From Grammothele lineata (lineage: Eukaryota; Basidiomycota; Agaricomycetes; Polyporales; Polyporaceae), in contig NDFF03000075.1 in NCBI GenBank assembly GCA_002150815.3, forward strand, positions 62,001 through 126,000: a stretch of 64,000 bases of DNA. The letters are read 5' to 3'. Every line of letters starts with the position of its first letter. The stretch's first letter is position 1. Positions 1 to 15,598 of this stretch are shown here, in pieces. Under the pieces are notes generated by a model that was not told where the DNA came from, did no database searches, and saw only the letters and a list, made by a program, of their open reading frames with translations. Position numbers and translations under genes: made by a program.

Positions 1-1570
1 CAAACTGTCTGGGTCCTCCATTTTGAAGGGCTTGCCGATCATCGGAGAAAGTAGTATTGGCTTCTGTAAAAGAATCTACGGTCAGACGCTGAAGGATGAT
101 ATAATGTGAACAGGTAAGCGGATCGGTTCGCTGTCACCTAGAATGACATGCAGCAGCAGGCAGGGACGGAAATCGAGGGTGTGGTCCTTTGGGAAAACAG
201 TCGAAGAGGGACCTCGCTTTTCCAGCGTTCGACGCAGTAATTTGTATATTCGGATGGGGAGGAATCTTCGCCTATGACGTTGTATTAGATCGTTGAGTAT
301 ATTGCGCACCTTCTTGAGGACTTTCTCGCTCACGGAGCGCATCAGGATACCCACCGAGCCTATGCGGCGTCGCGGGTACCGTACGGGCCGGAGGAGGCTG
401 ACAGCCGCGAGAAGCCCGAGCGGAGAGGCTACCGTAGAACGCAGCAGTTGCGGTATGGGCGGCTGCGAGGCCACCTAGCAACCGAAGACAATTTCCCACA
501 TTTGGTAGTACGTTTACGATCCTGAATTGCGCAGTGCGCAGTACGATGGAATGCAGCTGTCAAGCGCAGGAAAGGGCGGACAAAAGGAAAGCGCTCGTCT
601 TCTACCAACGCCTCTTGAATGGCTATCAAGTGATGGCTTAGGTAAACGTCAATGGTGAAGGTTAGATAGAATGAGACACATTGCATGTAGATGTTAACAT
701 TACCAGTCGAGGAGGATATTGCGGGGCAGTTTCAGATGATTCTTGCCAAAGCTACTCCACTTGCTACGAACATGAGTATTTTTAGTCCGAAAATGTCGGT
801 TTTTGACTTTCAGGGGGACGAAAGTTATACGACACAGCATGAGTTACTAAACATAGCTGGGGACTCGAGCTTGAAAGGCTGGGCCTCGAGTTTCTCAGGA
901 GATGTCGATGAAGTGACTGACATGGACAGATGACGCCTGAGAGCGTCTGAGCATCTGTGAACATCTGTACTGCAACGTGTTGATGTGCGTTGGCAGTTCT
1001 TCCCGCGAGAGAAGCTTGGGGCTGGGATGGACCACATCGGAGGTGCTGAGAGACGAAGCTTGGTGAATAGAGAAGACGGAAGGAGTACTCGATGCGAGGC
1101 CGAGGAGAAGAATGCCAACACCACCATAGACTCCTCGAGCGCACCCGTCGATCTGAGAGTCAAGAGGAGGTCTCAGTGTCGGCTATTTGATCAGATGTCT
1201 GGTGGGTAATTAGACGCCCATTTTGCGCAGTGCTGGGGCACGTGCCTCCCGCTCCGGCTCGGCGCAGCTCGGCGCGACGGGCGCGTTGAGAGCATGGCTG
1301 TCCGACGACGGCCCACGCTCTCCTTGCCTTCCCTCACCGCCCCCAGCAGTGACGACGTGCGCGTAGGCGACGTCTCCTGCACCTCCTACAGCGTTCTTCC
1401 ACATTCCTAGCACCCTGTCCTGTCGGCCCATCATCTAGCCGACTAATCTACCCTTATCTCCCTCAACCCGAGCTTCTTCAGGCAATCTCCGGGTCCCTCC
1501 TCCCATTGCACGACTGGGACACCTTTGTCGGTCGGTCAACTGGCACAGCCAAAACACTCGTTTGTACAAC
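1..1570. other. 5' flank without a confident gene
   Basis: Both strands carry only short reading frames. A minus-strand frame at about 82-474 begins at a GTG, is rich in Arg and Leu, and matches nothing I recognise. A plus frame at 691-933 encodes 80 residues with no known motif. From about 1400 to 1570 the sequence becomes pyrimidine-rich (C/T tracts), as is common in fungal core promoters and 5' UTRs, and fits the promoter of the gene starting at 1571. A terminal exon of a gene from outside the window cannot be excluded. Confidence 0.4.
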
Positions 1571-3217
1571 ATGTCTGCGCCGTCATACCGGCTTGAGACG
1601 CCCCGCCCGCGCCCCCCGCCGCTGCCCATTAGGTCGAGCAACAATTTGGCAATCAGGAACTCTCGCATTCTTGGACAGAAAGATGCTTCGGAAACTCTCC
1701 TTTATGACCTTCCACCGACGTCGCCAACGTCTCCCATCCGAATAGCCTCACCAACCTCCCCCCTCTCTCCCTCCTCCCCCCGCAATCCTCACCGCAGCGC
1801 GAGGAACAGCAGAATCATGTCTCCTCCACCGTCCGGCAAGCGGAATCGTTCTCAGACGCCATCCCAGCCCTCACGGAGTGACTTGGAAGAATTTGGTGAG
1901 CGCTGTAAGGCCTGGTATGTTTTCTTTAAAAATTTGCGCCGATTCTGCGACTCAAAGCTTGCAGGTACTACAACCAGGACGACGACGCAGGGAGGATCAT
2001 GACCCAAACCCTTGCCACCCTACCGCCTTCACAGCGGGCCCCTTACGCTCGCCTTCAAGCATCTATTCGTTCAGGGTACCATGCGAGTGTTAGCGCACGA
2101 CGAGACGCCGAATTCAAGGCTCACCTCAACGCCACTAAGCCGGGCGGTTCGCTCATGCCTCATTCGCGCGCCGACCCCAATGGTCCGCTCGCGAGAAAAG
2201 AACGCCAGGATCGGTTGGACCATTTCATCCGAACGTGGTGTACGATGGGCATGCCAGGGACAAAGCCGTTTTTCCAGGGTCTGTGGGCGGTCATGCGCCT
2301 ACAGGTCGTCCCCCAGACGCTCGGCGGAGCAGGGCCCTGTAGGATTGACTGGGAAATCGACGACGCTGTGTTCAAGGAGGCAGGGTGAGTCTTATCCCAC
2401 GATTAAGCTCAGTCGGTCCTATATCGGCAATTTCCGTGTTCTAGTGGCAAAGATTTTATGCTCGAGGCCATCGACGTCCTCAAAGGAGTGAGTCTTTTAG
2501 ACTTGTACGCCGAGATACCCGTTTCCTGACGTGATCGCGTAGGTTCTCGGCTTCGAAGAGACGATGTCGCTCAGACGTACTTCGTCCACTAGCAGTTCGG
2601 CCGCCTACCACTCACACATGCCTCTGTCACCTATACACTCTCGGTCCCAATCCCAACCGCTTCCATCTGAGCGGACGCCGACTTCGCGTTCCCACAAGCC
2701 CCCTCCTATTGCCTCTACAACCCAGACCAAGCGACCCCGAGCGCCGAGCGATCCATTTTTGGATACACCAACTCTTTCAACGTCGTATTCATCAGCACAA
2801 ACGGGCACCAGTCACCTCTCTACGTCCGGGTCTTCGACGGCGGATGAACCCATTACACCTACTACTCCCGTAGGAGAGGTCGACGATCTGCTGGCGCAGG
2901 CGCCGCCGAATCGTGACTTCTCTGAGTCTGATGCATACCTCCGGACATGGACCGCACCAGACCTCCCCAACCCTGAATTTTTAACCTTGCTCGCTCTATT
3001 CCCCCCGTTCATCGCCCAGACCACGCTTCCTCGCTTCCCCGTGAACTCTGCCTCCCGCCGGCTCGCCGATGTCGAAGAAGGGCAAGAGGACGAAGCCCGG
3101 AAGGAGATCAGAATAGGTACCGGGACCATGTGGCTTGGCGCGCAGCTGCGTGCCGACGGCTGGCAAGGTGGCTGGTGGACGCGCTTCAAGTTGTGGCTGG
3201 CGCGCGTGTTCTGTTGA
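1571..3217 (+). CDS. Conserved fungal protein of unknown function
   Basis: Four exons fit: 1571-1914, 1965-2384, 2445-2487 and 2543-3217, all joined in frame by GT...AG introns of 50-60 nt, giving 493 residues. The first 100 residues are Pro/Ser-rich and basic, probably disordered. The middle (about residues 110-270) looks folded; it includes KAWYYNQDDDAG and TLATLPPSQRAPYARLQAS, then a helical stretch ending at the VLKGVLGFEE segment that spans three exons. The C-terminal third is again Ser/Pro/Thr-rich and ends in an aromatic/basic LWLARVFC. No signal peptide or clear membrane span is visible. I believe the central block is conserved in related Agaricomycetes, but I know no function. The start is the first ATG in a pyrimidine-rich leader context. 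Confidence 0.75.
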
Positions 3218-6200
3218 GCGCCGTGACTACCTTGAGTGTGCATGGACCATGGGTTCCAGAGTTACTTCTTTAGCGCCCGAGGCGTTTGGACATTGGTCTT
3301 ACAGAACAAGTCCATTAGATCCCGCGTCACACATCTGCCTTAGCTGACGATCATAGCATCGGACTACTGCAGGCCCGTTTCCCCCTCCGTCCTAGTATTG
3401 GACATCTGGCATCATGGCGTGATTCCCCATCGTCTATCGGTCGGCTGGGGATTGGCCCCCCGGATGCTGTCGGGTACATACCTTGTACAATCACCATACT
3501 CATATTATTTTCTATGGTACAGTGCTCGACATGCCGGTGTTCACATTCACTCCTCTTGCATACAAAATCCGGCTTTCGCGCTTCTGTCGGTAGCCTCAAC
3601 GTCACGCGTGCAGTCGTGCGCATAGAGCGGGCCAGTCCTCGGCTCGTGATACGTCGGCTACAAGCGTAATAGGGTTGGCGATCATCCGACAGTCAAAGCT
3701 ACAAAAGAGGCAGGCGTAGTGTTCAAGCTGCATGAGGATGCGGACGCTCTCATCGTCGGCTGCCGCACACTGAGCCCACGAGCTCGGATCACCATCTTGG
3801 GGTACGCGACACCCATGGATGAGAACCCGTGAACATTTCGCGAGGATGATCACCGTCAGAAGACCGCAAGCGACAGAATGGTGCGTGCCATCTTACTGTC
3901 CCCGACCAATGCGATCTCGCGCTATCTGACCCTCTGCAGCAGGCACCACACCACTGGCTCGCCACCGCCTTCCTTGCGCCTCTCACGCACCTATCGGCCG
4001 TTCCCACCCTCTGTTACGTTCGCTACCGAAGGTACCCCCGCCGGACCTTCCCCAGGGCGCGCGCACGCGTCGGGCGTGTGCCCGCTCGGCGTCGCCCGTT
4101 TGACTCGACACTAAGGTGGTGTAGAGTTACCGGTTCGAGCGACGTGTCTTCGACCCAGGAGATCGGCGCCCCCCGCTCGCCCGACGCACTTTGTCGACCA
4201 AAGGGTCTTCTCGACAGACGGCTTTCCTTCGCCCCGCCCGCCTGACCCGCCCTTTCCACGCCATACAGGCACCGGCGCGTTGCGCGGCTTGCCGAATGTA
4301 ACATTGTGCGCGGGAGGACCCGGCCATTGTTTGTACAGAATGTCATTACGGCTACCCCTGTACATCGTGGGCATGCGGCGGGGGAGATGGCGGGCACTCG
4401 CGCGCGCGGTGCGAAGCAGGGAAGGCTGCGTCTCAGTGATGAGGAGGACCCCAAGCTCAAGCCCCGGTACCCCTGGATACAGCGCCCCAGTAGCGCACCC
4501 TGGAGCGCGCAGGCTCGGAAGGAACTTGCGAGTCGCGCATCGCAGCGTACAGGAGAAGGCGCGTCAGTTATCATGTTTATCGCGCGTTGTGTCGTCACCG
4601 CCACACGGGTAGCCATATGCTCGCATCCACACAGATCCCAGAGGCCACCTACGTGCACCCAACCAGCGAGTGCTGCGCGCCTTAGTATCTCCCTATCGCT
4701 TGCTCGATAGGCCTCTCAGCGGTGCCGGTCTGGCCGAGCGCAGTGAATACTCTGAGGCCTGGCATTCAGCGAAGTGTATACCACTCTGCAGCCGCCTTTC
4801 GAAGAGGTTTCCGGTGCTTCGGTACGGCAAGACAGGCGAAGATTCTATGTGTCTGATGGAAATGTTCTTCCCCTGTTTGCGCCATCGAACAGCAGCTTCG
4901 TAGTGGGTGAGGTGAGACAGGCGCGGAAAGGTGTCGCCGTTAGGAGAGCGTTTGCGCTCTACACGGTCCGTCCTGCCGTCGATTCAGGGTGCGATCGGCG
5001 TGGACGCACCCTAGATTGGTGCACGCCTCTGTGCATCGTATGGACGTCTGTGGGAGGTTTGTGGGGGATGGCGTCGATACGAGCTTGAAACTTGATGGTG
5101 AGTACACTGCGGGCTGCTTGATAGGCATTTGACTGACATGAAGGAACGTACGTCAGGAACGGGCAGCCTCGAGCGGGGCGTGCGCACGAACGAAGGGCGT
5201 GAGAAGGCGATCTACCAAACGTCGTTGCCTCGCCGATTTGGAAGGAAATTTTGCTTGACATGCCGAACGTCGACACGCGAGGACGACGAAGACACGTGCA
5301 CACCTCGAAGCGTTCAAGACAGGCGTGTCTGTATTTCTGAACGACGTCGACGGCATGTCAATTAACTTTCGGCTACCGGCAATTGTAACTCAGCGGCATG
5401 CGTGCAACTTCAGCCATGGTCGTGCAATCCCCGAGGCGTAAAGTAACATTCTCTCTCTGCACTCTCAGGCAGACGATGCTCATAGGCAGCCACCGTCATG
5501 TCGTGGCAGGTACTGGACCGCTATTCAGCCTCGAGAGCCCCGGTCGTCGATGACGTAGGTTTGTCGGGGCCTGAATGGCGGGCGTGCGAGTTTGTTCTCA
5601 GGCTTGGCTCGCCGCAATGGGGAGCAGCTTCTGTACATCCCGACCAAACCACGCTGGTCGGCAGAAGCTAGCGTCGAACAGAACGTGACCCGCCGCCCGC
5701 CGCGAGCTTGAGAGCGCGCCCTCGGAGTGTTTGGAAGCGTTGAGTGCGTCCGTAGTCCTTCGGAAGCCCGGGGTCCAATGACGACACCGAAAAAACGAAG
5801 TCTATCCTTACTGTAACGCCTCCGAGCGATCTAACACCCATTCATCGCAGTTGAGACGTTGAGGATTGACTGTAACAGGAGTGCTGCGCTCGATCGTGTC
5901 TACAATCCTGCTTCGCACTAGACGCGGGGTGATGGCGGCATAGCCTCCGTGACAGCTTGCGCGCCGGCTACCTTCCTGAAGGACCAGCCCCTGACTCTTC
6001 CGACCCCTGCCTGTCAAGGCCTTGAGCTTGAACCTCCGCCCGGAGGCATTCGCGAGCTCCGAAGATGCAGAGACCGCGGAGCCCCGTACGGAACGCCTAC
6101 ATGTCCACAACGACGGGCGACGTAGACGGAGTGATGCCACCATCAGCGCCACGCGCTGCATCGACTACGGCTTCTGGACTTCACGACATTCGGCAGTATG

Positions 6201-7371
6201 AGGCTAGCAGTCGGGTTCGGGTTCGGGGTACTGCGGCGGCCGGGGGCGCACACAGGAGATTGGATGAGACATAAAAACAGACCAGGGGCGCCGAGGCGCA
6301 GGTGATCCAGAAGCCTCGAGTGTTGTCAGTGCACGTCGTTGATTCGTTGGTAAAGGGACTGCGTATGTACGAGTGGATCGTGACAGGAGGACGGATGCCG
6401 TATTGCTACACGCGTGTACTCGACGCGCCCGCACGGGAATGGCTAATGCACTGCTGTAGAAGAGAGAACCCCGGTCAATGTATGCACACCGCTCGATCGC
6501 TGCCCAACCGCACCTCGATCATCAAGAACCTGGGCTCGAGGATTACGATATCATACAACTCTAATGCCACAACACCGCTTAGAACGAGTCGCAGAGCAAC
6601 AAACCGACCGGAGTGATTGTCGCTGTCTGATATACGCTACAACACCACATGCTGCCGTCTCAGTAACTACACTTTGCGTTCAGACGTTGGGTAAATTGGT
6701 TCCAGGTGGAGCACCCGGGCGCGAGGCGTATTTGGCTCATGTCGGTTTGGGGTGTGGTGTGTCACCCCTGGGCAGAATTTGGCTCGCACCGGACGCTGTT
6801 GTCGGGGCCGTACCTGAGCACGGCAACTCGGCATCTGCACGGTCGAGATCTTGAGCCATCGGCGGCGTCGGGGTGACAGCACCCACTGGAAGAGGTAAGC
6901 ACACCTATGGTCAAATGAGATACGCATTGGGGCAACAGACAACATGCACCGAGTCGGAGAGCAAAGTGAGGGGCGCACATAGAACTGGAGGCAATCGAGC
7001 AAAGCAGGCTGGAATGCCGCCGCTGTGACCACGCACGGCGCCCGAGAGGCGTGAGGGATCCTAGCCCGAGGAACTGGACGGAGTGCGGGGTACCCCGCAT
7101 TCCCGACAGAAAGGAAACAGCGAAGAGGCAAAGAGCACGACTATCCGACGTTCCGACCGCTAATTTAGAGCGTGGGCGACGAGAGGGAAGGACGGGCGAA
7201 GGCCGCCGGTGCATTCGAGGTAGGAGTACTTTACGTTCCGGAACTCAAGACAATCCAATTTTAAGGATCGATACAACGCGCAGAGTCTTGGGGATAGTGA
7301 TTAAGTTGGTAATGGCGCCTGCCTCTATGGACGAGCGAACGGCGTAGCCGTAAAGATCAGCGGCGCGAACG
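3218..7371. other. 4.1-kb gene-poor interval
   Basis: No frame shows splice-compatible exons, conserved motifs or sensible codon use. The longest frame (minus, 4023-4658) is Arg/Cys/Ser-rich, as expected from antisense readings of GC-rich DNA. There is no long terminal repeat, transposase-like motif or obvious tandem array, and base composition stays near that of the coding regions, so this does not look like an AT-rich RIP-mutated relic. The first few hundred bases are likely 3' UTR of the upstream gene. The rest could hold non-coding RNA or a decayed gene; I cannot support either. Confidence 0.4.
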
Positions 7372-9090
7372 TCATTGCCGTGCGCGCAGTGCAGCCAGGG
7401 TCTCCTTCAGAGCTCGAATTTCGCTCGCTTGTCTGAGATGGTAGTACACATCCTGAATCAGCACAGAGGCCGAAAGCTCCACTCTGCACACGAAAAGACA
7501 CACCTCTGCGCCTGCTCCTCGAGGCTGATGATACGTTTGGCCTTGGCCTCCACACTCTTCTGGGCCGCCCGCTCCCGTTTCTCGAGCTTTCGAACGTATT
7601 CCGGAAGGCCTGCGAGGGCCTCGATTTGCGCCTGGACCGTATCGGCGGAGAACAAGCCCCCGGGCGCGACCGTGAGCCTGGACAGAGCCTCTGACCCCGA
7701 TGGAGTCGAGGGCGCTGAGGAACCTGCCCGCAGCGCGGCCGAGCGCTGGTCAAACGGGTTCTCCTGTATGCGCGTAGACACGCGGGTACAGACACGTTCC
7801 AAACGGGGAGCGTTAGAAATGAGGAAAGATCAGAACAACTGTGTGCGCACCGGGTCATCCTGGACCATCGGCCATTGGGATAAGCCTGCGGTTGAGCTAG
7901 GTATGGGGTGGGCCAACTCTCGCCCTTGACCCTTCTTCGGGGATGGAGACGGGGGCTCCTGTGCTCCAGGCGATAGCGGTGACAGGCCTCGGCCACGCCG
8001 CTGGCCTGCGGTCGCGGCTTCTGTATGGGAGCTCCCAGGCGGGGTAAGGAGCATGCTCCTCCCGCTGTCGTCCTCGTTCCCACCGGATAGCCATGTGTGC
8101 GTGGAAACACTGTTTCGGCTGGGGGTTGTGGGCGGCGGAGCCGGTGGCCAGATTCCGCCACGCCTCTGCGTCTCTTGCGGCCCGCGGAACTCGGCGTCGG
8201 GGAGGTGCCCGGAGCCGAAGGCGCCCTCTGCTGCATCGTCCAAGGAGGTGACGGGGACGACGGGAGTACCTATTAGGCTACGCGGCGGCGTCGAGTCGAA
8301 GAAATCTTCAATTGCGTCGTCGTCGTCGACAGGGTCCGTTTGAATCCCTTTGTCTTCCATATCGTCGATCTCCGCCTCTTCGATCTCAGAAGTAATAGAG
8401 TATCCCGCGCTCAATTGCGAGTCTGGTGGCCGCGTGAAAAGCGGCACCGGCGGAAAACCTGTCTGCTTCTGTGACGGCGAAGGGGGTGAGGGCGAGGAGG
8501 GAACATCAGTCGCGCTCTGATTGAGGGTCGACGATCGGGACGGCGAAGCTTCGACCCCGCTGAGGGCTTCTTGTATGTGCTTCAGACGGGTTGCGCTGGC
8601 TTCCGCCGGTGTCTTCGCAAGCCTGACTGGGGTCCCATGGCGCGGTGTTGGGTGGCGAGAGGTCGGTGGGGCGGTCCGCCACTCGCCGCTAGAATCATTG
8701 TGATCCAACCGCCTCTGTTTTGCTCCTGTGGGGAAGTTGCTTGAGGTAGCAAAAGGAGGGGGCGGGCTCGATGTTCTTGGGCGTTTCTGAGGCGAGGTCG
8801 AAGTATTGGGCGGGCGCGTAGCGGATGCACCACGTGGGACTCTGTGGGGGGTGGTTGGGACCGACTGATTGCCTAAACTGTACCCCAGTGCGATCGCGAG
8901 ACCTTCGTCGTCCGCCCACTCTGCGCAAGAAGGTGAGTAACAGTAAGAACCTTCAAACTGACTCTCGTGGACTGACTGAAGAATTTACATCGCTCTTCTT
9001 GGCACGGGTTCTCTTTGGTGCACTTCTCGTCTAAGCACTGTTTAATTTGCCCTATTGAGCACGCATAAAAATCACTGAAACGGATATCAT
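7372..9090 (-). CDS. Unknown Pro/Ser/Thr-rich protein with C-terminal coiled coil
   Basis: The reading frame is well supported from about 9025 down to 7372. It starts with a basic patch (KRTRAKK), then WADDEGLAIALGYSLG, then a long Pro/Ser/Thr-rich region with SP and TP sites and an acidic patch (EIEEAEIDDMEDKGIQTD). The end is helical, with a likely coiled coil around 7460-7600 (GLPEYVRKLEKRERAAQKS) and a last exon reading ALKETLAALRARQ before TGA at 7372-7374. An intron at about 7790-7837 is clear. The intron near 7440-7500 does not resolve cleanly with a standard donor. The first exon (ATG at 9088-9090, five codons) is my best guess, because no in-frame ATG precedes the first well-supported exon. 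Disordered, potentially phosphorylated, possibly nuclear; family not recognised. Confidence 0.55.
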
Positions 9091-9727
9091 ATGAGTGATG
9101 TTAAGCGCAGGTAACGAAGCAGGCTGCCCGGACAGCGAGGAACGAGGAGTAAATCACTCTCCCGAGCCTCGTTCCTTCCACAATTTCTCATGTCTAGAAG
9201 ACCAATTACCCGCCGCTGCCGCAAATATCCGAGGCACGCATATGAGCCCCCCCTGAACGGTGACTATCATCCGTGGAGCATTCATGTTCAGACGACATTG
9301 GAGTAGAATTTAATGTCGTCCAAAGATGGCGAGACCGAGAGCACTCTGCCAGGACGAGCCTTGATGATAGAGCGGACGGTGAGATACTCACCGGTTTGGG
9401 TTCGTCTGGGTACGGCTGGTAAGTCGCCTTGCGGGGAGGCCATGATGGCACACAACCTTGCCGTCGCGTACTGGCGCAGTTTCACCAAGGAATGCCATGA
9501 CAGAGACGATGGAGCGAATGGACATCAACCCGGCATGGAGAGGTGGTGGGTGCAGACGAACATGGGATCGTCGACGCGAGTTGGCCGCAGCACCGCGACT
9601 GTGGCGGCGCTGCAGCACCGGCAAGCACGACGTCAGGGGCACCAGCGCCTGAGGGGCGCCTCCGTTCAGACCGTCTCTTGAACGCCTTCCCCGTCTGCGT
9701 CAACAGGCTCACTTCACCACGCGCACG
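9091..9727. promoter_or_regulatory. Divergent intergenic region
   Basis: This 0.6-kb gap separates two divergent genes, the unknown minus-strand protein and the proteasome chaperone, and should hold both promoters. I see no clear TATA box. Short frames on both strands here have no recognisable motifs. Confidence 0.35.
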
Positions 9728-10418
9728 ATGGCCTCAGGAGCACCAGACAGCTCGCCCGCGCTGCAACCGCGGATCCATGTCGATACCCGATACGTGCCGC
9801 CGTCGGAACCCGCTCTTCCCGCTCTTGCCGTGCAAACCACGCGCCTGGTGGACACATACATGCTCTGGGTGGGCACGACGGACCAGGAGCCAGAGGAGGT
9901 GGGCAGGGCACCGCTGCAGGGATGCCTTTCGAAGGACTGGGCATGCGCGATGCCGACACGCGAGTCTGTAAGTGTTGCAGCATTCCACGCGCCGTGCTCG
10001 CGCTCGCGTTGCAGGTTCCTTGCGGGAACATTGCTGTTGCGATCAGGACGACTGAACGATTTTGCTGCACGCATCGGCACGCATACGCCCCCTTCAAGCT
10101 AGGCACGTCGGCTGCGGGGACGTCGCTTTATCGGTCTTCGGGCTCGGACACGGCGTTGACAATAGCACAGCGTCTCGGTGATATTCCGCCTTGCTCGCAC
10201 GCGACCGACGCACTGACCACCGCCGCTGCGCGCATGGCACCGACTGGCATTCGCGGTCTTTCTCCGATGCAGCGCGCCGCTTCAAAAAACAGATTTTCCT
10301 GTCCATCGACGTGCCGCCGTCGCTTGGGTCGCTGGGGCTGGAGGGGAAGCTGCTGCTCGCGATTGAACGGGCGGTGGTGGATGTGTTGCGGTCGGACGAG
10401 GCGCAGGTCGGGCATTGA
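9728..10418 (+). CDS. Proteasome assembly chaperone 4-like (PAC4/Poc4)
   Basis: Three exons (9728-9967, 10099-10177, 10273-10418) give 154 residues, the usual size for this family. PAC4 pairs with PAC3 to help assemble the alpha ring of the 20S proteasome in the cytosol. Family features visible are the beta strand LVDTYMLWVG after the N-terminus, the CAMP turn, then GTSLYRSSGSD followed by a helix reading IAQRLARRFKKQIFLSIDV, and a C-terminal helix (KLLLAIERAVVDVLR). The order matches animal PAC4. Intron 1 uses a TTCAAG acceptor at 10097-10098; the later TAG would break the frame. The gene sits 330 bp upstream of the YAK1 kinase on the same strand. Confidence 0.8.
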
Positions 10419-10750
10419 GGGGGCGAGAGGAGACGGGGCAGGGGCAGGGCGAGGTGTCGAGTGTATGTTAGAAGCGATAAGAAATCGATTGAGCTGGGGA
10501 TGACGAGGAGAGGAGAAGCCGCTGAGGTGCCGGCTGTGCGCACTCTGCCCGACTCGCCGCGAGATCTTGGTCCGCTGCGCCGTGCGGCTCGGCGCTCTCC
10601 ACGATCGGGACCTCGTTGCCCTTTGCTCATCATCCATCGTCCCCTCCTCCTCGTCTTCCACATCCTCCTCCTCGCCTCACCCACCGCCGCCGTCTCCTTC
10701 CGGTGCCTGCTGCAGCTTTCGATCCTTGTCCGCACGGTCTGTACCCTTTC
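10419..10750. promoter_or_regulatory. Leader and promoter of the YAK1 gene
   Basis: The 330-bp gap between the chaperone stop and the kinase ATG contains a strong C/T-rich tract at about 10620-10740, typical of fungal core promoters and 5' leaders. An open frame runs through it in phase with the kinase (from 10616), so a longer N-terminus is formally possible, but that stretch is Pro/His/Arg-rich leader-like sequence. Confidence 0.4.
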
Positions 10751-14839
<4,089 letters not shown>

Positions 14840-15598
14840 ACGGACTACCGGAATAGCCCCCATGATGATAGTGAGAGGGATCCGGTAGGCTTCACCTTAC
14901 GCTAGGGTGTGGCTCGCAAACCGCGCTCCGAAGCGTATGCTCAAGTGCATTTCGTATGGCCTTTCTCCTGCGCACATACGGACGCTATCTTTTCGCGCGC
15001 GTCCCTTTGGCGCACACGTGCTTTTTTGCTTGCTCGCGCATGGCCGCGCTCTGCTCTTCGTCTGCTCTTCGCTCCTGTTTTTCCTGTATCCGCTTCCGCT
15101 CGATGCCCCGATCACTTCATATCCCTCAAGACTGCCCGCGACTCTTTTCCCCCATGCACTGTCTGTCCCGCACAACATATACATAAATGTGTAGCCCTCC
15201 CGTTCCGGTTCGCACCCTCGTTGCCCTCAACCATTGACCCATATTTACACTGTGCAGTCCACGACGAATCATATCCTCAACGGTTTCCTCTCTCAATCTA
15301 TGCCGGTCGCTCTGTTTGTAGGCTGTGTTCCAGCTGGGTTCGTTATCAGTGCGTCATTCGCCACGGACACTACATGCAACTACCGAGAATCAGAGGCGCT
15401 GTGACGAATATCTCATACGCCGATGGTATTCTGAGCCATATTCTCCGTGAATCGTACTGGGTGGTGGCGATTGTAAGGCATAGATGAGTACCTTGAGCGA
15501 CTAATACTATTGGACCCTTGGCTAGTACATCCTCTAGCACCCCTGCCTACTAAAGACGGTGCCCCAAGAAACCTAGATTACGGGACACAGTTGTCTCC
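14840..15598. other. Convergent intergenic region
   Basis: YAK1 (plus) and the sedolisin (minus) converge here, so the interval should contain both 3' UTRs. A plus-strand frame at 14909-15487 is Cys/Arg/Phe-rich with no motif and lies where the kinase 3' UTR is expected. I treat it as a chance frame. Confidence 0.4.

Noticed and set aside
4023..4658. 211-codon minus-strand open frame in the gene-poor block
   Set aside because: Arg/Ser/Cys-rich composition, no motif, no matching exons or start context. Such frames are expected by chance in GC-rich DNA.
4722..4790. tRNA-like A-box (TGGCCGAGCG)
   Set aside because: No matching B-box (GGTTCGANNCC) at the right distance and no cloverleaf pairing.
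14909..15487. 192-codon plus-strand frame after YAK1
   Set aside because: Lies where the kinase 3' UTR is expected. Cys/Arg/Phe-rich with no motif.
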